Positions 1 through 5,389 of a stretch of 6,496 nucleotides of DNA are shown here, piece by piece. Numbering within the stretch: position 1 is the stretch's first letter; each line of letters opens with the position of its first letter. Both the position numbers and the translations under genes were made by a program. The notes under the pieces were generated by a model. The model was not told the origin of the DNA. It did not search any database and saw only the letters and a list, made by a program, of their open reading frames with translations. The stretch is from Patescibacteria group bacterium (GTDB lineage: Bacteria; Patescibacteriota; Minisyncoccia; Phycocordibacterales; SBAW01): assembly GCA_030916835.1 (NCBI GenBank), contig JAUPWA010000059.1, positions 1 to 6,496 of the forward strand, given 5' to 3'.

Positions 1-352
1 GACACACCGCACCATCACTTGCACAATTAGTTATTGTTTTTGCAACAGAATCAACGCGGCAACCTTTATCACCTGAGCACACGCCGCTACCTAAAAACGA
101 ATTAAAGGACACCGACCCGCTACAATTTCCCATAGGGGCATTTGTTAAGCAGGCAGTATCCCGCAAGTGCCGCGCAAACTCGATGCCGTCTTGCGCAAGG
201 TAGACGGCGGTTGCTTGGTCTTTGGCAATCAGCGCAATCTGGAGCCCTTTAGCTGCGATAGAGAGTGGCCCAACGACCGCGGTCATAAGAATAAATATCG
301 CAACCAGCGTCTCTATGAGCGTGAATGCTTTGGTAGAAAAGAGAGTCTTCAT
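1..352 (-). CDS. PilV/GspI-like minor pseudopilin, cut by left edge
   Basis: The minus-strand frame is open from ATG at 352..350 to the window edge (117 codons plus one base), so the C-terminus is missing. The protein starts MKTLFSTKA, then FTLIETLVAIFIL, a short basic leader and hydrophobic pilin helix of the PilV/GspI type. It continues with a helical stretch (IAAKGLQIALIAKDQATAVY) and AQDGIEFARHLRD, typical of PilV-like minor pilins. Mature Glu5 (E14) is present. The residue before the cleavage site is Ala9 instead of the usual Gly, encoded by GCA. Six cysteines are visible (68, 77, 92, 98, 110, 117). The gene starts one base after the stop of the PilW-like gene, with no Shine-Dalgarno sequence, suggesting translational coupling. 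Predicted role: a minor pilin in the priming or tip complex. Family call is from N-terminal pattern and neighbourhood; the pilin class is sure, the subtype less so. Confidence 0.85.
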   Translation of the reverse strand, partial: MKTLFSTKAFTLIETLVAIFILMTAVVGPLSIAAKGLQIALIAKDQATAVYLAQDGIEFARHLRDTACLTNAPMGNCSGSVSFNSFLGSGVCSGDKGCRVDSVAKTITNCASDGAVC

Positions 353-353
353 A

Positions 354-953
354 TTATTGGTCATACAAACGTTGTGTCACTGTGGTTTGAATATGAAACT
401 CCGTTGTCTGATTAGTGGTAACTTGGTAGGTGCCCGAGAGTAGTATAATGACTTTTGGCTGCACCGTATCGGGTGTACATCCACTTATTCCTCCTGCGGA
501 GCAGGCTCCCTCAACATAAAACCGCAAGTTGGTTATTTTTATTTCTGGTGTAGTGAGCGGCACCCATGCGTTTGCCTGAGCACCAGCGCTCACGTTTCGG
601 AGCAACACAGTACCGGCGGCATTACATACGTTGGCCGTTGTGCCTAAACAATACGAAACGCGAGAGCCATCAACTGCATGAAACGCAATTGCAGTGGCAC
701 CAAGTGACGCACAGTTAACCGGAACAGGGCTAGTAACAACACTTGCCAACCCACAGTCATAGTTAAGCCCTGTGCGCATGGTGCGCGTCATACTTTCAAC
801 CGCAGCACCGAGCGTGTCGACCGCGGTGTTTATCGAGGTTGCTTTACGGGTTGCGGTCGAAAGCGTGAGCAGTGCTCCAAGCGCAACAACCATAACAAGA
901 CTAAAGAGCGCAACCGATACGAGTATTTCAACTAGGGTAAATCCTTTTTGCAT
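354..953 (-). CDS. PilW/GspJ-like minor pseudopilin
   Basis: This 199-residue prepilin has a very short leader (MQKG) followed by FTLVEILVSVALFSLVMV, with mature Glu5 kept. An amphipathic helix follows (about residues 35-62, ending in SMTRTMRTGLNY), then a beta-rich domain with NLRFYVEG (142-149) and PKVIILLSGTY (166-176), a layout typical of PilW/PulJ-like minor pilins. The mature domain has six cysteines (67, 81, 102, 110, 151, 159). Start choice: an ATG at 962 in the same frame would add MLS and overlap the upstream stop. I prefer ATG at 953 because the preceding FimT-like gene begins in the same context (TAAGTATG) where the position equivalent to 962 is only TTG. The gene begins two bases after the upstream stop, and the PilV-like gene follows after one base. 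It probably acts in the pilus-initiating minor pilin complex. Confidence 0.88.
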   Translation of the reverse strand: MQKGFTLVEILVSVALFSLVMVVALGALLTLSTATRKATSINTAVDTLGAAVESMTRTMRTGLNYDCGLASVVTSPVPVNCASLGATAIAFHAVDGSRVSYCLGTTANVCNAAGTVLLRNVSAGAQANAWVPLTTPEIKITNLRFYVEGACSAGGISGCTPDTVQPKVIILLSGTYQVTTNQTTEFHIQTTVTQRLYDQ

Positions 954-955
954 AC

Positions 956-1687
956 TTAGCATAAGGTTGGCGTTGTCTTCAGACGAGCAATAGTCACGCC
1001 GGTACCCGCAATATTACCGACACCACACACCGTCACCTGGCCCGTCAGCGTAATGCGCACCACACGAACATCGCCGTTAATAGCCTTGAGCTGTACGTAG
1101 GCAGCTTTAAATACGCCACTTGCAGTAGCAACAGGTTGTAGGACACCGCCAGCGTCTTTCTTGTAGGCAGCCAAAAGCGCATCTGGATTGGGGCGCTTAA
1201 ATAAAATATTAATAACATCAAGGCGGCTACTCGGCGTTGTCGAGTCGTCGGTGGTTGCTGTATCGCGCCGCACACTACAATACCAATTGTTCGAACTTTC
1301 GGTGCTCACTAAACACACCTCTTGGATGGAAAAGTTGCTTTGCACGTTAAACGACTTTAACTGGACGACTCCTGCATCTTGCTCACCCTTGGGCGGCACT
1401 ACCGGGTCGGAGAAGATAAAATAACTATTCGCATTATTGCCAAACGAAACACCAAACACTGGGCCAAACGATGCTGCCCCAGGGCTACTTTGGATCACCG
1501 AGGTGCCATAGACCTGCGTCTGGCGGATAGACAGCGCAACTTGGTATGCAAGCCCACGCATTATGGTCCCCGAGTCAAACTTTGACTGACTGTTAATAAA
1601 CGCCAAGGTCATGAGCGTCATAATGACGAGCACCACCAAGAGTTCGATAAGCGTAAAGCCAGTGTGTTTGCAATTGTTCTTATTCAT
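956..1687 (-). CDS. FimT/GspH-like pseudopilin
   Basis: This 243-residue prepilin has leader MNKNNCKHTG followed by FTLIELLVVLVIMTLMTLAF; Gly10 is at -1 and Glu5 of the mature form is E15. After the helix comes IMRGLAYQVALSIRQTQVYG (about residues 42-61), the pattern of GspH/FimT proteins, which carry a conserved helix with arginine and glutamine before the globular domain. The globular part is larger than in most pilins. Secreted cysteines are at 125, 137, 221 and 243, the last being the C-terminal residue; a fifth cysteine lies in the leader and is removed. The frame extends upstream to a TTG at 1696 inside the previous gene, but ATG at 1687 gives a normal leader and sits two bases after the upstream stop. 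In related minor pilin operons FimT/GspH sits beside PilV and PilW homologues, as here. Confidence 0.88.
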   Translation of the reverse strand: MNKNNCKHTGFTLIELLVVLVIMTLMTLAFINSQSKFDSGTIMRGLAYQVALSIRQTQVYGTSVIQSSPGAASFGPVFGVSFGNNANSYFIFSDPVVPPKGEQDAGVVQLKSFNVQSNFSIQEVCLVSTESSNNWYCSVRRDTATTDDSTTPSSRLDVINILFKRPNPDALLAAYKKDAGGVLQPVATASGVFKAAYVQLKAINGDVRVVRITLTGQVTVCGVGNIAGTGVTIARLKTTPTLC

Positions 1688-1689
1688 AC

Positions 1690-2313
1690 TTAACAACTAC
1701 CGGCGAGCGTGCCCACACCATAAAAAAGATTGTTTGAACTATCCACCACTCCAGAGCCATTCATGCACTGCCCTGAGCTATTAACCCCTCCCGCGCAGCG
1801 AGACCCTGCGTGCATGTACCGGTTTGCTGGAAAGTTGTTCATATTTTCAGGAGTACGCCATACCAGTATGCAGTAATTTGCCCCATCGTCTGAGCGATAC
1901 AAGTACCCCGCATCAGTTGATGACGGCGGGAGTGGGTCTTTCAGTTTTGTGTAGTCAACAAAATAGCTTGCCAACTCTGGGCCGAGCGTGTTCACTCCCG
2001 CTGCGTTTACAGTGGGACAAATGGTGGTTGGCTTATAGGTCGTACTATCAAAACTTGCCCAAATGGACGCGTTGTTTGAACACTTTGTTATTGGGTAGTG
2101 CCCAGTGTCGCGATAGTACTGCTCGACAGCGGCCTGGATAGTGTCGAGGTCTTTGAGCCGCTGCGCGTCACGGGTTTTGATCTGGGCAGTAATAAGATTT
2201 TGGATAACAATGGCAAAAAGGACGGCGATAATAAAACAAACCACCAACAGCTCAATGAGCGTAAAGCCAGCCTTAGAGGAAGAGGAGCGGAAGGGTGCTA
2301 AAAAAGTCAACAT
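1690..2313 (-). CDS. GspG/PilE-like pseudopilin
   Basis: This 207-residue prepilin has leader MLTFLAPFRSSSSKAG and mature FTLIELLVVCFIIAVLFAI. The sequence RDAQRLKDLDTIQAAVEQYY (residues 48-67) followed by RDTGHYP is the hallmark of GspG/PilE-like pilins, and residues 124-141 (LKDPLPPS, then YLYRSD) match the beta region that follows it. Six cysteines lie in the secreted part (78, 99, 148, 173, 183, 207, the last C-terminal); a seventh, Cys26, is inside the membrane helix. ATG at 2313 gives a 41-base overlap with the end of pilD in another frame; a TTG at 2340 would add nine residues and seems less likely. The leader is longer than its neighbours' and hydrophobic at its start, perhaps forced by the overlap. 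It opens the downstream minor pilin block and may bridge it to the fibre. Confidence 0.87.
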   Translation of the reverse strand: MLTFLAPFRSSSSKAGFTLIELLVVCFIIAVLFAIVIQNLITAQIKTRDAQRLKDLDTIQAAVEQYYRDTGHYPITKCSNNASIWASFDSTTYKPTTICPTVNAAGVNTLGPELASYFVDYTKLKDPLPPSSTDAGYLYRSDDGANYCILVWRTPENMNNFPANRYMHAGSRCAGGVNSSGQCMNGSGVVDSSNNLFYGVGTLAGSC

Positions 2314-3049
2314 GTAAGAAGAAGCTGATCGCCGCACCAAGCGCCAAAAAAGGCGCGAACGGGATCTCGCTTTTCATTGTAACCCGCTTTGTGAGCAGAA
2401 GGACGGCAATCCCCACCGCAGCGCCAAGCCAAATACTAAGCATGAGCGCGGTGAAGCCCTGGGTTAGCCCCAATAACCAACCCAGCGAGAGCTCAAAAAG
2501 ACTATCCGCCCACCCCATCCATCGACCACGTGAAATAAGTGATATGAAAAAGAGTGGGAACGCGAGGAGTGGGCCGGCAGCAAGCACCATCCAATTAATT
2601 GTTGGCAAAGTGGAGATGCTTTGCACCACCACAAACCCTATTGCTAACCCCACAAGGGGGAGCGACGCCGACCACGGGATAATCATGTGTCGTATGTCAT
2701 ACACCACAATAAACAGCACCACGAGCCATACCACGAGCCAAAAAAGATACCATGCTGGCTGAGAATAAAACAACACAAAAAGGGATACGGAAAGCAAACC
2801 TCCTACAAGCTCCACCAATGGATACTGCCATGAAACACGCGAGCCACAGTACCGGCACCGGCCGCGCAGTAGTAGGTAGGAGACCACGGGCACCAGATCG
2901 ACCGCGTGCAAGGTATGCCCGCAGCGCATGCAGCGCGAGCGACCCTTAAGCGCCGACTTGCCCGTATTAAAACGAAAGAGCACTGCATTAAGAAAGCTGC
3001 CTAAGATACAGCCGAGCAAAAACGTTGCGAGCATATACAGAGAGGTCAT
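2273..3049 (-). CDS. pilD: Prepilin peptidase (leader peptidase / N-methyltransferase)
   Basis: This 258-residue polytopic membrane aspartic protease cuts prepilin leaders on the cytoplasmic side and, in the family, N-methylates the new Phe1. The N-terminal domain has GSFLNAVLFR (residues 17-26) and a four-cysteine zinc-type motif, RCMRCGH (C40, C43) and RCRYCGS (C65, C68). The first catalytic aspartate is D118 in VVYDIRHMIIPW. The second aligns with D182 in MGWADSLFELSLG, where the usual GxGDxK is degenerate: Ala replaces the second Gly and Leu replaces Lys. The conserved C-terminal block EIPFAPFLALGA (228-239) is intact. Length is normal and there are about seven membrane segments. The start lies three bases after the stop of the upstream pilin, in the same frame (TAG-CGT-ATG). 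It sits between two pilin blocks, presumably processing both. Family certain; activity likely but not proven given the altered motif. Confidence 0.95.
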   Translation of the reverse strand: MTSLYMLATFLLGCILGSFLNAVLFRFNTGKSALKGRSRCMRCGHTLHAVDLVPVVSYLLLRGRCRYCGSRVSWQYPLVELVGGLLSVSLFVLFYSQPAWYLFWLVVWLVVLFIVVYDIRHMIIPWSASLPLVGLAIGFVVVQSISTLPTINWMVLAAGPLLAFPLFFISLISRGRWMGWADSLFELSLGWLLGLTQGFTALMLSIWLGAAVGIAVLLLTKRVTMKSEIPFAPFLALGAAISFFLHVDFFSTLPLLFL

Positions 3050-3052
3050 ACG

Positions 3053-3628
3053 CTACTGATTAACCACGTCATAGCACGTAGTGGCAGTACCCACCGGCGC
3101 ATTTTTGTTTTGATTTGCTACGTCATACGTTGTGGTACAGCCAACCGATGCTCCGTTAAAATCATTTCCTGTAGCACCACACACGTTTGCTTGCCAACTA
3201 TTGTAGCGCCCAGGAACCTGCTGGTAGTTGCCCGCCCCCACCGTACCTTGTATCTCCATCACCGCACCCAGGTGATACATGACACCTTTATTGCTCGTAC
3301 AGTTTGTAGTGCCAACCGCGTTTGCTGCTACATATATATAGTCACTGCCGGTTACTGGGTCTTTGGGTATAACAGGCATGAATGTGGGTTGCAAACTACT
3401 CAGGCCGTTTGGGTACGAAAGATTTTCGTTATAGTACTGCTCAAGAGCAAGCTGAATTTGCTTAACATCTGCTATACGCTTAACGTCTCTGCCTTTTTGA
3501 CGAGCAGTAAGGAGCGACACCATCACTATCGTTGAGAGGATACCGATAATAGCAACAACCGTAAGAAGCTCCACCAAAGTGAAGCCTTTCTTCCCCACAC
3601 TCCTCTTCATATAAAAACACATACTCAT
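3053..3628 (-). CDS. Type IV pilin-like protein, four-cysteine class
   Basis: This 191-residue prepilin has the basic segment KRSVGKKG before mature FTLVELLTVVAIIGILSTI, with Glu5 at E20. After the membrane helix it has TARQKGRDVKRIADVKQIQL and ALEQYYNENLSYP (about 41-73), a GspG/PilA-like alpha-beta transition, then VIPKDPVTGSDYIYVA. Secreted cysteines are at 110, 150, 164 and 185. ATG at 3628 is the first start after an in-frame TAG; an internal ATG at 3610 gives a shorter, more typical leader (MKRSVGKKG), so the true start is uncertain. No good Shine-Dalgarno is present, only a weak TTAGAGT. It is a paralogue of the preceding pilin: both share FTLVELLT, GIL, VMVSL and TAR.KGRD. It is the last pilin before pilD and could be a fibre component or minor pilin. 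Confidence 0.88.
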   Translation of the reverse strand: MSMCFYMKRSVGKKGFTLVELLTVVAIIGILSTIVMVSLLTARQKGRDVKRIADVKQIQLALEQYYNENLSYPNGLSSLQPTFMPVIPKDPVTGSDYIYVAANAVGTTNCTSNKGVMYHLGAVMEIQGTVGAGNYQQVPGRYNSWQANVCGATGNDFNGASVGCTTTYDVANQNKNAPVGTATTCYDVVNQ

Positions 3629-3640
3629 ACTCTAACTATA

Positions 3641-4183
3641 TCACCAACAGCGTGCCCCCGGTGTATACAATGCAAACGTATTTTCGTAGGTGAACTGCAC
3701 CGTGCAGGTGGTGCCCGTCAAACTGAGTGGGCGCGGGTATGGGTTGGTTGCTTCGGTATAGGTCTCTACCGTCAGATGCGCCTGCAGCATATAGTTCTTA
3801 CCATCAGACACATACATATAGCAGCGATCTGTCTTAGGAGACGGATCGTTTGGTAACTGCTGAATAAACGTTGGCGCTAACCCTGGTATCCAACCAGTGT
3901 CGCCTGTGTTTGGCAAATCACCCTTCCCCCACGCGCCTGCAATAGGACAATTGCTAAACCACTTTTTAGTTGGATCGAGGGTGGATGGATAAAATCCATT
4001 TTCAAGACGATACGCAGCAAGCGCTATTTCAATATTTTTTAAGTCAGTAATGCGCTGTGCATCACGCCCCTTAGCACGCGCCGTAACGAGCGAGACCATA
4101 ACTACAGAGGCTAAAATCCCTATGACTGCTATAGTGGTGAGCAACTCAACTAGTGTAAAACCCCTCTTGAGTCTCTTGCACAT
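3641..4183 (-). CDS. Type IV pilin-like protein, four-cysteine class
   Basis: This 180-residue prepilin has leader MCKRLKRG followed by FTLVELLTTIAVIGILASVV; Gly8 is at -1 and E13 is mature Glu5. The helix continues through TARAKGRDAQRITDLKNIEI (35-54), then ALAAYRLENGFYPSTLDP, as in GspG/PilA-like pilins. The beta region includes TFIQQLPNDPSPKTDRCYMY, close to the PxDP-type calcium or structural loop of GspG relatives, although calcium binding cannot be judged here. Secreted cysteines are at 79, 121, 160 and 179, the last next to the C-terminal Trp. A TTG at 4201 in the same frame would overlap the upstream gene; ATG at 4183, eight bases after that gene's stop, is preferred and gives a normal leader. 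It pairs as a tandem paralogue with the next pilin downstream. Confidence 0.88.
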   Translation of the reverse strand: MCKRLKRGFTLVELLTTIAVIGILASVVMVSLVTARAKGRDAQRITDLKNIEIALAAYRLENGFYPSTLDPTKKWFSNCPIAGAWGKGDLPNTGDTGWIPGLAPTFIQQLPNDPSPKTDRCYMYVSDGKNYMLQAHLTVETYTEATNPYPRPLSLTGTTCTVQFTYENTFALYTPGARCW

Positions 4184-4191
4184 ACGTATAG

Positions 4192-4779
4192 TTAGTTGCA
4201 ACCAGCCTGCACCGAGCCGCCAGTGTCTGAGCCAACGTGCACCAGCCCTGCACTGTAGCCTCCAATACTACCCTCAAGCATGGCGCAGATCTGATAGTGC
4301 TGGGAGTCGGGGTTACCAGCGGCGCTATCTGTTGGGTTTTCATTGTCTATGCGCGACATAGAATAGCCACATACGGTGCCTGCAGGATCAGCAGGACCAC
4401 CGGTTGCTCCAAGACATGCGGGCGAGGAGGTGCCCGCCGTTGGATCAATAAATAGTTGGAAATTGGTAGCAACAGAAGTGGTTGCGTCTCGCCCTATCGA
4501 CACAGGACCCTCGACAACATCAGAGATGCTGCAGTATTCGGTTGTACACCCCGGCAGCCCAGCAGGATCGCCAGCAACTGTCCAAAAATTACCAGCTGGG
4601 TCAGAGTCATTGATAGCAATAAACCGCCCCATTTGCTCAAGAGATGCAATGCGGTTTGCATCTCGGGCACGAGCGCGAGCCTGATTTAGGCTTACGAGCA
4701 CAATGGACGCTAAAATACCGATGATGGCGATAACCACCAAGAGTTCAATGAGGGTGAAGCCCTTTGTAAACGTTTTCAT
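4192..4779 (-). CDS. Type IV pilin, six-cysteine class, second copy
   Basis: This 195-residue prepilin has leader MKTFTKG followed by FTLIELLVVIAIIGILASIV. The helix ends LNQARARARDANRIASLEQM, a signature shared with the preceding pilin. The C-terminus HVGSDTGGSVQAGCN is almost the same as in that paralogue, while the centre is mostly unlike it and longer, with Gly/Pro/Thr-rich loops. Six cysteines (78, 83, 122, 137, 165, 194) fall in the same order as the paralogue's six. ATG at 4779 is fixed by an in-frame TGA nine bases upstream. There is no clear Shine-Dalgarno; the 77-bp gap before it holds a strong hairpin, so expression probably depends on read-through from the upstream pilin. Likely an alternative or minor fibre subunit. 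Confidence 0.9.
   Translation of the reverse strand: MKTFTKGFTLIELLVVIAIIGILASIVLVSLNQARARARDANRIASLEQMGRFIAINDSDPAGNFWTVAGDPAGLPGCTTEYCSISDVVEGPVSIGRDATTSVATNFQLFIDPTAGTSSPACLGATGGPADPAGTVCGYSMSRIDNENPTDSAAGNPDSQHYQICAMLEGSIGGYSAGLVHVGSDTGGSVQAGCN
4694..4769 (-). repeat. 76-bp near-identical repeat, copy in second six-cysteine pilin
   Basis: This stretch encodes the end of the leader and the membrane helix (from TKG through LASIVLVS). It matches 5296-5371 at 74 of 76 positions, 602 bp apart. The two differences (CTC/CTT and ATT/ATC) are both synonymous. See the paired copy and the related finding. Confidence 0.85.
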
Positions 4780-4801
4780 ATGTGCTCAGTATATCCCAGA
4801 A

Positions 4802-4836
4802 ACAGAAATCCCCAGCAGTAGGCTGGGGATTTCTGT
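4802..4836 (-). terminator. Hairpin with perfect 15-bp stem between two pilin genes
   Basis: Arms ACAGAAATCCCCAGC (4802-4816) and its exact complement (4822-4836) enclose a five-base loop. It starts 20 bases after the stop of the probable major pilin and ends 22 bases before the next pilin start. On the minus strand the 3' arm ends in TTTCTGT followed by TTCTGGG, only a partial U-tract, so it may act as a leaky terminator or as an RNA-end stabiliser or processing site rather than a full stop. It is the strongest intergenic hairpin in the window. Confidence 0.6.
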
Positions 4837-4856
4837 AGCACTAGAAATTGCTAGGA

Positions 4857-5384
4857 TTAGCAGCCAGCAATTACCGAACCTCCAGTGTCAGAGCCTACGT
4901 GGACCGCCCCAAAGGTCGCCGCGGTGCCGCCGTATGAAGTGTTGCCGCCCTCAAGAATGCTGCAGATGCGATAGTCCTGAGTGGTTGCTCCCGCGACGAA
5001 TGCTGCACCTGGAGTACCAGACTTAGCAATTGAATATTGGCAGGTTGCACTGCCTACTGCAGAAGCTAGTGCGACTGTACAAGCAGTACCACCAGTACCG
5101 GCCGATGGGTCACCATATTTAGAGAAGGCAACCGGGGTTGGACCTGTACAGGTATTTGCCTTTGCGCCGGCAGTTGTACAACCTGCGATAGCGATTGCAG
5201 GATCAGCGTCAGCAACCTGAATTGCTTTTCCCATTTCTTTTAGAGATGCGACGCGGTTTGCATCACGGCTCTTGGTACGAGCGCTGTTAAGAGACACGAG
5301 CACAATGGACGCTAAAATACCGATGATGGCGATAACCACCAAGAGTTCGATAAGGGTGAAGCCCTTTGTAACAGATTTATGCAT
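4857..5384 (-). CDS. Type IV pilin, probable major subunit
   Basis: This 175-residue prepilin has leader MHKSVTKG followed by FTLIELLVVIAIIGILASIV, with E13 as mature Glu5. The helix ends LNSARTKSRDANRVASLKEM. The secreted part is rich in Ala, Gly and Thr and has six cysteines at 69, 79, 102, 115, 141 and 175, the last being the C-terminal residue. RICSILEGG and HVGSDTGGSVIAGC near the end match the next gene. ATG at 5384 is fixed by an in-frame TGA two codons upstream. Reasons to call it the major subunit, all inference: it is first after pilC, has its own 126-bp upstream region, has a small low-complexity domain, and is followed by a terminator-like hairpin that would make it the most abundant product. 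No Shine-Dalgarno sequence precedes the start. Confidence 0.9.
   Translation of the reverse strand: MHKSVTKGFTLIELLVVIAIIGILASIVLVSLNSARTKSRDANRVASLKEMGKAIQVADADPAIAIAGCTTAGAKANTCTGPTPVAFSKYGDPSAGTGGTACTVALASAVGSATCQYSIAKSGTPGAAFVAGATTQDYRICSILEGGNTSYGGTAATFGAVHVGSDTGGSVIAGC
5296..5371 (-). repeat. 76-bp near-identical repeat, copy in probable major pilin
   Basis: This is the partner of 4694-4769 in the same orientation, covering the same codons of the N-terminal helix. The DNA match is far closer than between the other pilins, whose helices are similar in protein but differ at many synonymous sites. A recent duplication or gene conversion would explain it. Confidence 0.85.
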
Positions 5385-5389
5385 AAATC
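5374..5389. repeat. Perfect 16-bp palindrome over major pilin start codon
   Basis: GATTTATGCATAAATC is its own reverse complement, with no mismatches and no spacer, and contains the ATG start (5382-5384) of the probable major pilin. It could be an operator for a dimeric regulator, or in mRNA a dimerising or start-masking element. A spacer-free palindrome is a poor intramolecular hairpin. The symmetry is certain; the role is not known. Confidence 0.5.

Noticed and set aside
2465..2540. Idea that pilD is a pseudogene because of the altered GxGD motif
   Set aside because: The frame is full length, both aspartates, four cysteines and other conserved blocks are intact, and eight substrates with normal leaders surround it.
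2295..2762. A 155-codon open frame on the plus strand opposite pilD
   Set aside because: It is antisense to a clear prepilin peptidase gene, has no recognisable domain or ribosome-binding site, and its Ser/Thr/Pro-rich composition is what reversed membrane-protein codons give.
3110..3535. A 141-codon plus-strand open frame opposite a pilin
   Set aside because: It is fully antisense to a prepilin with intact signature; no start signal or family pattern is seen.
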